Shown here: piece by piece, positions 10,414 to 22,029 of the stretch
How positions within the stretch are numbered: position 1 is the first letter of the stretch
Layout of the letters: each line of letters starts with the position of its first letter
Source: Alisma plantago-aquatica
Lineage: Eukaryota; Streptophyta; Magnoliopsida; Alismatales; Alismataceae
Length of the DNA stretch: 64,000 nucleotides
Assembly (NCBI GenBank): GCA_963693085.1
Contig: OY856413.1
Span: 107,315,501 to 107,379,500, forward strand
Direction: 5' to 3'
Made by a program: the position numbers and the translations under genes
The notes under the pieces: model-generated
Told to the model about the DNA's origin: nothing
What the model saw: the letters and a program-made list of their open reading frames with translations, nothing else
Database searches by the model: none

Positions 10414-13186
10414 TGTAACATACTGAAATTCAGGGTCTTCCCTACAAATTACCCACTTGTGAGCTTTTCTTGACCTTCGAGTCCATTTGGACCTTTTTCA
10501 TAAATTTCCCATCCTTTTGAATCATTTTTTGGACTTTATGTGCAATTTGGGCATAATTTGATGTTGAAATCACCTTTTTCCCTCATTTATGATAATGAAG
10601 GGGTGTTTACACAAATAACCCAATTTAGGAGATAAGTGAGGGTTAATAATGTAATTTGGTCATTAAGGATAGATATAAGTAGATAATATTAATTTGGAGC
10701 TTTTTGTATAAATATATTAATAATAATAAGCATTTGAATTAATTATGAGTATATTACTCCTTTTACTTTCTCTCTCCTCCAATTTGATGACAAATGTGTG
10801 AAAACATATTTAAAGATTGATATTTTGCTCTTAATACTCATATATAGCTATCACCTCGAATTTGACTCACTAATTGCATTAATATAGTCATTTCATAATA
10901 ATTCACATCTTTTAATATGTTAAAATACACTTTAATGAGAAATATATTAATTAAGGACCTTATTGGATATAAATACGAAATCTAATTATATAGCATCGTT
11001 CTAAATGCTAACATGAACCTATGGTCCAAATTTGGTGTCATTTGGACGTCATTTGACCCTTCAAATCCATTTCACAAGCTTTTAATAAAGAATAAATACG
11101 GATTTTAATCGATTTCATTTATATCGATTTGTCACGCTATGATTCCGTTATTTTTTCCCTATCACGCATCAGCTCCCTAAAGCGCTCCATCGGACGGCTC
11201 GCGTTTAATCGTCGCATCTCTGGCTTAATCCGACGGCCGGGATGTTGTCCCCTACCTCCCGCTCAATGCGAGGCAGAAGCCGTTTCACGGCAGTTCACCT
11301 CCTTCACCTCGTTCTCCCTCCATGAGGCATCGTTTCAAACGATTCTTGTTGCTTTGAGTTCCTCTCATCGCGACGGTTCGATCGAGCCCTAGATCAGCCG
11401 CTCTCTTGGACGATAGGCGAAACACCCATTTCGTGCGCCTCCTCTTCTCCTCCAAGGGATAGCAGAGCGAGCTCCGTCCTTCCCCACGCTTATTTATAGT
11501 GCCGCCTAGCCCCCTCGGGCTGCTATCTTTCCTCCTCCTCATCTAATTTCTTCACACCATGCCCGATACTCCCCAACCTACTCAGTCATCTTCTCCGCTG
11601 ACGCCCCTTCGGGTTTAGAGCTCCTGTGCTCCTCCGCCCGCGGCATTGCATCATTCTGGCTCGCCTTGGTCCCACGAAGGTAACCACGACTTTACCTGTG
11701 GTCTTTCTTCTCGTTTTCACAACATTTCGTCGAGTTTTCTTTCCCCTGCTCTATGGATGGCTTCGGTGAGTTGTGCGCTCCTGAGGTTCCCGCCTTGTGG
11801 CGTGGATCCCTCCGACTTTGTCTGGTCTCAGAGGACCCATCCACATCTTCCCTGTCTGATGTTTGGCCTGGTGAGGCGAAGCAGCGCTGGAGTCAAGCTC
11901 CTGTAAGCCTGCTCGTGCCATGACCGTGGCTGGAAGAAGCCAGGTCGTGGAATGACCAAGAGGGTCATCCACAGGCGCTGTAACGAATTGCCAAACGTAG
12001 GGGCAATCTCGTCTTTTCACCCTGAGTTTTGTTTCTCGCTTGCAAGGAATCGCTGGTCCTAAATGACCATACTGCCCTCGCTGCTTCATAAATTTCTTTT
12101 GAGGAGCAAGGGTACTTTGGTCATTTCACATGTTATTTACATCTAATTTATTTTGATTTAAATACCTGTCACTCTATAGTTTTCCTGCATCCTGATTGGT
12201 CGATTTTACTTAATTCATAGTAAATCGATCCATGTTCAGAAAAATGCAAATAAATAGTCGATGGAAAGGATTTTTAACGTAGATTTTGATTTTAAGGTTT
12301 TTCAGTCATGAATCTGATTCCTTTTTCGAAGTTCGCTTTGAATACCTTTTTAAGTATATAAAATGTTCTAAAATACCTAATTAATTCATTTTAACTCTAA
12401 TTTGTAAAATAAAATATGTTTTATTATTCAGGAGAATATGACTAATCGTTTGGGCTTGGTTTTGAACCCTAAATCGTGGTTTTTTAAAATTAGGGTTTTT
12501 CCTATGTTTTATGTCATTATATATATTAATACATGTGTAATAATGTAACTAGGAAATGTGGATGGATTGCAAACAACTAGGTGAATGTTATGGTAAATAA
12601 CTAAAAACAGGTATGTGAAACCTATTTTGTATGTGAGCCCTATTTCAGTATGTGGATCCTATTTGTGTATGTGAATCATATTTATGTGAATATCCATGGT
12701 GAATGTGAAATCTAAGTGGAATGTAATTGTGCAAACTACCTATCCTTCAGTTGGGTCTTTTCCAACCCCACAATCCTTATTGTGCTAGCCTGATTCTCCC
12801 TCTAATTGCATTTATTGGCTCTTTACTTATTATATGCTTCTAATGCCATTGTGGCTCATTCATTTGAATAATGTAAAACTTGCTATATGCTACCTCCTTT
12901 ACTTGGAAATGCTTTAATCTTGTTATTGCCTATGTGGCTCATTCTTTTGGAAATATTTGGAAGCATTGCATAATGGAATATTGTTGCTTGTTGACTCTTT
13001 TACTTCTTGGAGTTCTTGGATATCATTGTGGCCTATGATGTCCTATTTGTTTATTCTTGGGTTTTATTCCCAATGCAATGATGTTATTTTGTTCTACTTT
13101 TCACTCTACTGCCAAGTGAATATTATGCATGATATAGTTATTAGCCAATTGACAATGTAGTGTACATTAGTACAAACCACCCACAG

Positions 13187-13286
13187 GGCACTGGGGTTTT
13201 AGTCCCCCTGCCATTTTATATATTAGGCACTGGGGTTTTAGTCCCCCTGCCACTTTTTAGGCACTGGGGTTTTAGTCCCCCTGCCA
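13187..13286 (+). repeat. Hairpin minisatellite in 5' LTR, 3 units
   Basis: Three 27-bp units at 13187-13213, 13226-13252 and 13260-13286, separated by short AT-rich spacers. Each contains GGGGTTTTAGTCCCC inside outer GGCA/TGCC arms, so each unit can fold into a stem with a 7-base loop. Confidence 0.93.
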
Positions 13287-13628
13287 TTGGTGAGGTCTGG
13301 TAGGTGCCTCACCCTACATTGAGAGGATGTTGTGTCATAATTTATATTCATGCAATGGTGATATTTGTTGATATTAAAATGTGGCAGTGTTCTAAATTCT
13401 TATTTACTCATTGGTCTCTCTCTTCTTGAAATCCCTTAATGGAATATTTTACTTAGCTTATTGGTTGCCTTTATCCTATTTTTTTAACACATACCTTTTA
13501 TCTCTATCTTGCTGGATGACCCCAACCATCCAGGTTAGGATCATAGTGCGCAGTGGAGGCTTGGTGGACCCAAGGTTAAGGATAGGATGAGAAGAAAAGG
13601 AACATATATAGCTTGTTGGGACATAGTT

Positions 13629-13645
13629 GCCTTTATATATATATT
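13629..13645 (+). promoter_or_regulatory. Possible TATA region in LTR
   Basis: TTTATATATATATTAAG lies about 200 bp from the LTR end and is conserved in the right LTR near 18970. It could be the LTR promoter box; simple AT repeats make this uncertain. Confidence 0.3.
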
Positions 13646-13852
13646 AAGTTGTTTTGTTTGGAGACAATGATGTATTAGTCTAAGTTTTCCTCTACCTAGA
13701 TCCTATGTTTGTATAAAATTGTACTTCCTTTATGGAAATTTTGTAATGTACTCTTTATACATTTTGAATTAAGTCAAGATTTAAATTTCCGCTTCTATCC
13801 AATTGATGATTTGTTTATCATGTTCAATAGTAGAGACTTGGTCTTTACAACA

Positions 13853-13864
13853 TGGTATCAGAGC
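13853..13864 (+). other. Primer binding site, initiator Met tRNA
   Basis: TGGTATCAGAGC begins three bases after the 5' LTR. This 12-mer is complementary to the 3' end of plant initiator Met tRNA and is the usual first-strand primer site of many plant LTR elements. It fixes the element's orientation as plus. Confidence 0.95.
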
Positions 13865-14059
13865 ATCAAGGTAGTCGGATTCTTGACTAATTCAAATTGT
13901 CTCCCTAGCCTATATAGTTTCCCTTTAGCTAGTTTTTCACCTTAGAGTTGACTTAGCATGAAAGTTAGATTTAGTATCCTAATAATAATGTACTAAAAAT
14001 AAAATTTGTCAACTTTTTGGTGAAATGTCTATTGAGTAGCTATTAGAGCAAGAAGTTGA

Positions 14060-14147
14060 AAGTGATGGTGTCTAGAAAGGGTCAGAGCTTGGGGGCTGGC
14101 AATATTTTCCTTCGCCCCACTAGCTTGGTCACGAGGACTCCTGAGCT
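14060..14147 (+). other. Leader block shared with the 36026-46989 element
   Basis: About 200 bp after the primer site, a short frame reads SRKGQSLGAGNIFLRPTS. The reverse complement of 43498-43578 reads RKGSRLGAGNIFLCTAS at the equivalent place in the minus-strand element, with matching flanking DNA (TGGGGGCTGGCAATATTTTC is near-identical). Outside this block the two interiors are not obviously alike. It may be the start of a lost gag frame or a retained RNA signal such as for packaging or dimerisation. Confidence 0.7.
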
Positions 14148-14478
14148 CATATGACCTGGCCTGGCCTGATCTGAAATGGACAACTCGAAATAATCTACCT
14201 TTAGACATTACCTTATTGTTGAGTAACCTTTATAACTCTTATATGATGATTTGATTTCTTTTCTCAAACAAAAATCATCTTGTAATCCCTAAGTATCTTA
14301 TATGAGCCTTAGATTTCCATGTTTAAGGTTTAGTGAACCCTATGCTATACCTTGAGTTGGAAGATAGATTTTAGTAAGACTTTTAATGTTGGATCTTATA
14401 CCCTTAAAATAGTTTGACTTAGTCAATCCTTTAAGTGGAAAGGTAGTGTTAGTACCTTGATAGATTTTGGGTTTTTTT

Positions 14479-14516
14479 TTGATTTCGAGGACGAAATCCT
14501 CTTTAGGGGGTTGGAG
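14479..14516 (+). other. Second, internal polypurine-type block
   Basis: GATTTCGAGGACGAAATCCT followed by CTTTAGGGGGTTGGAGT. It closely matches the true pre-LTR block at 15687-15724 but lies 1.2 kb inside the element and is not followed by an LTR start. It suggests an internal duplication or a recombined template in the element's history. Confidence 0.7.
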
Positions 14517-15686
14517 TCCCTCAATGCCTTGAAATCAAGAAACTCTAACTCCTTAAGACATGGGATTAGTGAGAGTTGAGCAAATATAATATAATTGAAA
14601 TTCATCTTGTTTGTTTATGAACAAATTAATAAGTCATATAATTCATATGTGTGAACCTTAATATACTCTTGATTCACATAATCATTAATTATTCATATGT
14701 GAATATACATAGTTTTGATTAAGTCACCCTAATGGTAAAATGTGTATGGTAAAATACACCCTAAGGATGCTTTAATATGTAATGGTCATGTTGACCTAAA
14801 CCTTAATATATAATAATCTAGTTTTGACAACATATACATATATATATATATACCCTTAATGCCTTTCATGATACATTAGTGACATTAGGTATCATCATCA
14901 CATAATATACCTTAATGCATATAAATGGATTATAGTCACAAAATTATCAATATACATATAAGGTATATCACCTTGTCCCCTAATGAACACCTCATCATAA
15001 CTTGATATGTTAATGTGTTACATCATATTCACTAAAATGCATAGAATGACTCAAATATGATAATGAATAATTGGATTCACATAAATATTCATAAATGCCT
15101 AATGTGAAGTAAAATATGTATAATTTATAATACAAAGTGTAATGGACGAAAATGATTAATGATGTCATTAATATGAGTATGAAAGATGATATGACAATGT
15201 GTAATATGAACATTATTTGGAATTAAAATAAGCTTAATAACTTGTTGGATAATATTAACCTTTTCTAAAAAATAATTTGTAATAGTTCTACATGATAATT
15301 TTAAGAGGATAATGGAAAATGAATTCATGTAATTAAGGTTTTTGACCTAATACATTAATTAATGTTGAAATGGCTTAGTAAACCCTAATTGTGTTTAAAA
15401 CCCTTGATGAGGGAAATATACATGATATGATATTGAGATATAATTGTTTTGAATAAAATGTGGCACAAGTAGTAGTATAATATATAAGATACCTCTTCAT
15501 GATGTAGATTATATTAATAAGGCAAAAATGTTAATTAACTTAAGTTTGATAAAAGGATATAGGTTTTGTGGAAACCTTAGTAATACCTGACTTATGTAGA
15601 TTTTATGTTGTACCCTAGATTAAGGGTTATAACCTAGTGCTTAAGGTTGGGATGTTGCACACCCACCCTCTCTTTCCTTTTATTGT

Positions 15687-15724
15687 GATTTTGGGGACGA
15701 AATCCTCTTTAAGGGGTGGTGTGC
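15687..15724 (+). other. Polypurine tract region before 3' LTR
   Basis: GGGGACGAAATCCTCTTTAA followed by GGGGTGGTGTGC, directly before TGTAACATAC of the right LTR. The purine-rich GGGGTGGTG stretch is the expected second-strand primer. The GACGAAATCC part is related to the end of the polyprotein frame in chromoviruses (compare 4368-4390), so it may be a coding remnant. Confidence 0.8.
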
Positions 15725-18700
15725 TGTAACATACTGAAATTCACGATCTTCCCTGCAAATTACCCACTTGTGAGCTTTTCTTGACCTTTGAGTCCATTTG
15801 GACCTTTTTCATAAATTTCCCATCCTTTTGAATTATTTTTTGGACTTTATGTGCAATTTGGGCATAATTTGATGTTGAAATCACCTTTTTCCCTCATTTA
15901 TGATAATGAAGGGGTGTTTGCACAAATAACCCAATTTAGGAGATAAGTGAGGGTTAATAATGTAATTTGGTCATTAAGGATGGATATAAGTAGATAATAT
16001 TAATTTTGAGCTTTTTGGATAAATATATTAATAATAATAAGCATTTGAATTAATTATGAGTATATTACTCCTTTTACTTTCTCTCTCCTCCAATTTGATG
16101 ACAAATGTGTGAAAACATATTTAAAGATTGATATTTTGCTCTTAATACTCATATATAGCTATCACCTCGAATTTGACTCACTAATTGCATTAATATAGTC
16201 ATTTCATAATAATTCACATCTTTTAATGTGTTAAAATACACTTTAATGAGCAATATATTAATTAAGGACCTTATTAGATATAAATATGAAATCTAATTAT
16301 ATAGAATCGTTCTAAATGCTAACATGAACCTATGGACAAAATTTGTGTCATTTGGACTTCATTTGACCCTTCAAATCCATTTCACAAGCTTTTAATAAAG
16401 AATAACTATGGATTTTAATCGATTTCATTTATATCGATTTGTCACGCTATGATTCCGTTATTTTTTCCCTGTCATGCATCAACTCCCTAAAGCACTCCAT
16501 CGGACGGCTCGCGTTTAATCGTCGCATCTCTGGCTTAATCTGACAGTCGGGACGTTGTCCCCTACCTCCCGCTCAATGCGAGGCAGAAGCAGTTTCACGG
16601 CAGTTCACCTCCTTCACCTCGTTCTCCCTCCATGAGGCATCATTCCACACGATTCTTGTTCCTTCGAGTTCCTCTCACCGCAACGGTTCGATTGAGCCCT
16701 AGATCAGCCGCTCTCTTGGACGATAGGCAAAACACCCATTTCGTGCGCCTCCTCTTCTCCTCCAAGGGATAGCAGAGCGAGCTCCGTCCTTCCCCACACT
16801 TATTTATAGTGCCACCTAGCCCCCTCGGGCCGCCATCTTTCCTCCTCCTCATCTAATTTCTTCGCACCATGCTCGATACTCCCCAACCTACTCAGTCTTC
16901 TTCTCCACTGACGCCCCTTCGGGTTTAGAGCTCCTGTGCTCCTCCGCCCACGACAATGCATCATTCTAGCTCGCCTTGGTCCCACGAAGGTAACCACGAC
17001 TTTACCTGTGGTCTTTCTTTTCATTTTCACAACCTTTCACCGAGTTTTCTTTCCCTTGCTCTATGAATGGCTTCGGCGAGTTGTGCGCTCCTGAGGTTCC
17101 CGCCTTGTGGCGTGGATCCCTCCGACTTCGTCTGGTCTCAGAGGACCCATCCACATCTTCCCTGTCTGATGTTTGGCCTGGTGAGGTGAAGCAGTGCTGG
17201 AGTCAAGCTCCTGTAAGCCTGCTCACGCCATGACCGTGGCTGGAAGAAGCCAAGTCGTGGAATGACCAAGAGGGTCATCCACAGGTGCTGTAACGAATTG
17301 CCAAACACAGGGGCAATCTCGTCTTTTCACCCTGAGTTTTGTTTCTCACTTGCAAGCAATCGCTGGTCCTGAATGACCATACTGCCCTCTCTACTTCATA
17401 AATTTGTTTTGACGAGCAAGGGTACTTTGGTCATTTCACCTGTTATTTACATCGAATTTATTTTGATTTAAATACATGTCACTCTATAGTTTTCATGCAT
17501 CATGATTGGTCGATTTTACTTAATTCATAGTAAATCGATCCATGGTCAAAAAAATGCAAATAAATAGTCGATGGAAAGGATTTTTAACTTAGATTTCGAT
17601 TTTATGGTTTTTGAGTCATGAATCTGATTCCTTTTTCAAAGTTTGCTTTGAATACCTTTTTAAGTATATAAAATGTTCTAAAATACCTAATTAATTCATT
17701 TTAACTCCAATTTGTAAAATAAAATATGTTTTATTATTCAGGAGAATATGACTAATCGTTTGGGCTTGGTTTTGAACCCTAAATCGTGGTTTTTTAAAAT
17801 TAGGGTTTTTCCTATGTTTTATGTCATTATATATATTAATACATGTGTAATAATGTAACTAGGAAATGTGGATGGATTGCAAACAACTTGGTGAATGTTA
17901 TGGTAAATAACTAAAAATAGGTATGTGAAACCTATTTTGTATGTGAGCCCTATTTCAGTATGTGGATCCTATTTGTGTATGTGAATCATATTTATGTGAA
18001 CATCCATGGTGACTGTGAAATCTAAGTGGAATGTAATTGTGCAAACTACCTATCCTTCAGTTGGGTCTTTTCCAACCCCACAATCCTTATTGTGCCAGCC
18101 TGATTCTCCCTCTAATTACATTTATTGGCTCTTTACTTATTATATGCTTCTAATGCCATTGTGGCTCATTCATTTGAATAATGTGAAACTTGCTATATGC
18201 TGCCTCCTTTACTTAGAAATGCTTTAATCTTGTTATTGCCTATGTGGCTCATTCTTTTGGAAATATTTGGAAGCATTACATAATGGAATATTGTTGCTTG
18301 TTGACTCTTTTACTTCTTGGAGTTCTTGGATATCATTGTGGCCTATGATGGCCTATTTGTTTATTCTTGCGTTTTATTCCCAATGCAATGATGTTATTTT
18401 GTTCTACTTTTCACTCTAATGCCAAGTGAATATTATGCATGATATAGTTATTGGCCAATTGACAATGTAGTATACATGAGTACAAACCACCCATAGGGCA
18501 CTGGGGTTTTAGTCCCCCTGCCGGGCACTGGGGTTTTAGTCCCCCTGCCATTTTATATATTAGGCACTGGGGTTTTAGTCCCCCTGCCACTTTTTAGGCA
18601 CTGGGGTTTTAGTCCCCCTGCCATTGGTGAGGTCCGGTAGGTGCCTCACCCTATATTGAGAGGATGTTGTGTCATAATTTATATTCATGCAATGGTGATA

Positions 18701-19187
18701 TTTGTTGATATTAAAATGTGGCAGTGTTCTAAATTCTTATTTACTCATTGGTCTCTCTCTTCTTGAAATATCTTAATGGAATATTTTACTTAGCTTATTG
18801 ATTGCCTTTATCCTATTTTTTTTAACACATACCCTTTATCTCTCTCTTGCTGGATGACCCCAACCATCCAGGTTAGGATCAGAGTGCGCAGTGGAGGCTT
18901 GGTGGACCCAAGGCTAAGGATAGGATGAGAAGAAAAGGAACATATATAGCTTGCTGGGACATAGTTGCCTTTATATATATATTAAGTTGTTTTGTTTGGA
19001 GACAATGATGTATTAGTCTAAGTTTTCCTCTACCTAGATCCTATGTTTGTATAAAGTTGTACTTCCTTTATGGAAATTTTGTAATGTACTCTTTATACAT
19101 TTTGAACTAAGTCAAGATTTAAATTTCCGCTGCTATCCAATTGATGATTTGTTTATCATGTTTAATAGTAGAGACTTGGTCTTTACA
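15725..19187 (+). repeat. 3' LTR of the LARD-like element
   Basis: The 3463-bp right LTR, co-linear with the left LTR over its whole length and ending CTTTACA before the ATTGG duplication. Differences are scattered single bases, mostly C/T and G/A. It has one more hairpin-repeat unit than the left copy. Confidence 0.95.
18497..18623 (+). repeat. Hairpin minisatellite in 3' LTR, 4 units
   Basis: Units at 18497-18523, 18524-18550, 18563-18589 and 18597-18623. The first two are directly adjacent, which marks the extra unit relative to the left LTR. The sequence is the same GGGG-TTTTAGT-CCCC stem-loop. Confidence 0.93.
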
Positions 19188-19192
19188 ATTGG

Positions 19193-21729
19193 GGAGAAGG
19201 AATTTTGTGTCATTCAAAGAACGGAAATCACAAGGATAGGTTTTCCTCATAGGCTAGAGGTCTTGGTATGTACTGATCATTAACCCATCACCTTGTTGAA
19301 CATCCTTCAATGATCACACCCAAGGTTCAATGTGTATCATTTGATATTCTAATCATGTATTTTAGGATATATAAATCAAGGGTTATAATGAACATGCAAA
19401 TAGGGTGATCAATCCAAAAAGCATGCATGAAACAAATGAAAACAATTATATATCCAAAATATCAAATCTTAGCAGTGTGCAACACTAAGAATAGGAGATG
19501 GGGCTAATCTGCATGCCCTATGAGGGAAACTACTCGCTCATGGAAACGGAACAAACACAAAAACAATAAGGGAGAGAAGAATCCATGTCACAATAGGAAA
19601 AATGCGTGCATTCATGATCTGTAGCAAGTAGGTCTACACTTCCTGAAGCATAGCAACCTAACAAGACTCTGTGAGGAGAGTGTCATTCTTCACTTTTGTT
19701 CCATTCTTCCACTTCAAAAAATATGTGGTGTAGTGCTAGAGAGTTGAAACCTTTTCCATTAGGTTGAAGTTGTATTTATATTAGTGACACTAGGACCATA
19801 AAATTCATTGATGAATGGCCCAATATTACTCTCTTTGTGTCTACTAGAATTGCATTGGTAAGGTGATTAGGTGACCAGTCGGACGATTGGCCACTTATGC
19901 CTTGACTAGCATGTATCCTCAATTGACTGACTAGGGCATGTGTTGGGCAGCTTGCTCGGTGCACCTTAGCTCTGATCTGCATGAGAAAAACTTTAGTGGT
20001 TAACTCATGGAGTAATTAGAGTGACTCCTTATCTGCTAAGTGCCTCCAAAGTAAGACAAATTGATTGAATCGATTAGCAAACTAGGATACTGGTCTTTTC
20101 TTGGTGGAGAACTCCTACTGCATAGATGGGTGACTCGTTTACAAGACAAGTGACTATCAAAATGTTATGGTTATTGATCCTCTCTATGGATTTTCCATCA
20201 AGAAATAACCAGCTGACCGGTGAGTTCAGTCAGTTGACTCACTAGATTCCCAAAATGCTTTTCTTTCTTAGCCCAATCAGCCTACTGGTGTATCTAGTCA
20301 CCCAATTGGGACTTTTAGTGCATTATAATTCGTCTAGTTAGCACTAAATGACTTCCTAATGGTTGGATATGGGGGAAATGGTACAGGGCATCATGTGGAT
20401 GACCTTGAATTGTCTTTTTTGTTTGTTCATGCAAAAGAAATAATTTACCATTAAAAGCCTAAAAGTGGAAATAGAAGTACCTTAAGCTAATATAAGCAGA
20501 ATTTGGGAAATAATCATATAAAAATGAATGAAACTACTCTAAAATATGCAAATAAAGTGGGATGTACATATATTCATCAATCATGCTAGTCCTAACAGCA
20601 TCGTTGGATTATGTGCCAAGTGTCCATCTAGCTGAGAACAAGGGACATCCTGATGTTGTTGGTACAGGGCCTAGATCTTCACATCATGGCGGATCAACCT
20701 TGTCGATTTTTTATATAAAGAGGATGACATCAAGGTGTACGTATACTTCTAGTCAAGTGTGGACTAGGTATCCATCGTATGGTCCCTAGTGGAAGGAGGT
20801 GTTGGCAAGGCAATAGGTTATGAAGAGGGGACAGTGCAATCAACATCCTATTTCTAGTATTGTGGTTGTCACTTGAGGTTCATCAAGTCAGACAAGGTGA
20901 CCTGGTCTAGACAAGGCAAGGAAAAGGAGGCCCTAGTATGCCTATGTTTGTCTTCATAGTACTTGTGGTTCCTTGCATTGTACCTCATAATAGTAGGTTC
21001 CACCAGAAGGTGTGTGACACTCGAATCATGCCCTCAATTGCATGTGGTTTTGAGACAATATTGACTTCCTTACTGAGAAAGGCACCTTAGTAAGGGCAAG
21101 TTATCCAAATGCATTCAGGTATAACCTCATACCTGCAAACCCCATGTGATTTGAAATAAGTTATGGGAACCTATATTTGAACATGATACACAATATCCAT
21201 TCTACACCAACTTTTATACTGACAAATACGTAAAAATAGTGCAATGTGAACATAAGAAGCACATAAAATAACTCAATAGTATACAAAAAATGTAACTGTT
21301 GTGAACTAGTAGAAGTAATTACTGGACCTTTGGCTAGCATTTCAATATGGTTTCCATGATATACAAATTATCATACAAACAAAAAATTAGATGATGGAAG
21401 TTGTTATTGAGCTGTTGGTAATAACAAATATATATTTTATGATATACATGTATATGAAGAGACATACACAAAATCTACAACATCAGTGCACATACTACTG
21501 TGATGGTACCAAAAGAAGTCGACAAGAATATGCAATTAATGCATCAGCACTTGACTAATAATTGGGTTTATTTCTTTTTTTTAGTTGACGATTTGTGTAC
21601 TGTAGTCCTAATATTTTAACCTAGATACCCTTTTTTCCTTCATACTCACATATCCGATCTAAGTGGGTACTGTGAGTACACTAATGCATATTCATATAGC
21701 TAAATCTACCATACTTATGTACCCACCAT
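19193..21729. other. Old sequence, possible minus-strand copia-type LTR at 19193-20500
   Basis: No gene recognised. On the minus strand a TATAAATA box (reverse complement of 19773-19780) lies downstream of a block (about 19870-20330) rich in GACCAGTC, GACTGACT and GACCGGTG words. The same arrangement is seen in the SIRE-like LTR at 61150-62731, so this may be the 5' or 3' LTR of an old copia element split by the insertion at 10414. LTR ends were not found. 20560-21729 has no recognisable feature. Confidence 0.35.
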
Positions 21730-21732
21730 ATT

Positions 21733-21844
21733 TTTTTCTAAAAAGAATTGGAAATTCATTCATCTTGTTACCAGGGGGTTTCAAACTCATGACCTCTTTG
21801 TCATATAGCATGAACTTTGTCACTCAGGCACCATTACATTGGCA
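21733..21844 (-). mobile_element. Possible second tRNA-derived SINE
   Basis: On the minus strand the piece starts near 21844 with TGGTGCCTGAGTGACAAAG (box A-like), and about 40 bp on has GAGTTTGAAACCC (box B-like). This is the layout of a tRNA-derived SINE head but more diverged than the neighbouring one. It ends near TTCTAAAAAGAATTGG. A duplication ATGTAC on both sides (near 21718 and 21844) is short and may be chance. Confidence 0.45.
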
Positions 21845-21855
21845 TGTACTCATTA

Positions 21856-22018
21856 GATTTGGGATTAAGAGAGAAATATTCCCCCCCCCCTCTCCCACAC
21901 CCATAGCAGAGGCCGAACACCAGAGAGGGTGGTAATTCAAGACGACAATTGGGATTCGAACCCATGTCCCTTTGTTAGGGGATACCATGCTTGACCACTT
22001 GAGCCACTCCTTGTCAAC
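21856..22018 (-). mobile_element. tRNA-derived SINE, 11-bp TSD
   Basis: A 163-bp SINE on the minus strand. Box A (TGGCTCAAGTGG) is the complement of 21995-22006 and box B (GGTTCGAATCC) of 21952-21962, the two internal pol III promoter boxes. The body is shared with the SINE at 34297-34450 (GTTCGGCCTC, GGGAGAGGGGG). Flanking duplications TGTACTCATTA are at 21845-21855 and 22019-22029. It ends in a C/G run rather than poly(A). It is a transposed tRNA-like head, not a tRNA gene: there is no cloverleaf or anticodon arm. Confidence 0.88.
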
Positions 22019-22029
22019 TGTACTCATTA

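Larger units (their letters stand above)
10414..13849 (+). repeat. 5' LTR of the LARD-like element
   Basis: The 3436-bp left LTR. It has an AT-rich first kilobase, a GC-richer middle (about 11130-11960) and an AT-rich end. Short frames in the middle part are also present with changes in the right LTR and are not genes. The difference in length from the right LTR (27 bp) is one extra hairpin-repeat unit there. Confidence 0.95.
13865..15724 (+). other. Non-coding interior of the LARD-like element
   Basis: About 1.9 kb, strongly AT-rich, with no gag or pol homology in any frame. It holds a leader block shared with another element (14060-14147) and two copies of a GGACGAAATCCTCTTT block (near 14487 and 15695). 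The remainder is AT-rich filler with repeated AATGTG/ATTCATATGTG-like words. Confidence 0.85.
10414..19187 (+). mobile_element. Complete non-autonomous large-LTR retrotransposon (LARD-like), TSD ATTGG
   Basis: An 8.8-kb element with two direct LTRs (10414-13849 and 15725-19187) that start TGTAACATAC and end CTTTACA, flanked by perfect 5-bp duplications ATTGG (10409-10413 and 19188-19192). A primer site for initiator Met tRNA follows the left LTR and a purine-rich tract precedes the right LTR. The 1.9-kb interior encodes no polyprotein, so the element depended on enzymes from another element. LTRs longer than the interior resemble LARD-type derivatives. By eye the LTRs differ by roughly 3%, mostly transitions, so the insertion is fairly young. 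Confidence 0.95.

Noticed and set aside
11129..12089. Protein-coding genes in the GC-richer block
   Set aside because: The frames lie within an LTR, occur on both strands and are disrupted in the partner LTR (16440-17400).
13187..13286. CRISPR-like array
   Set aside because: Only three to four units, spacers are near-identical AT-rich filler, and the array is inside an LTR of a plant element.
21952..22006. Minus-strand tRNA gene
   Set aside because: Same SINE family as above, with an 11-bp target duplication.
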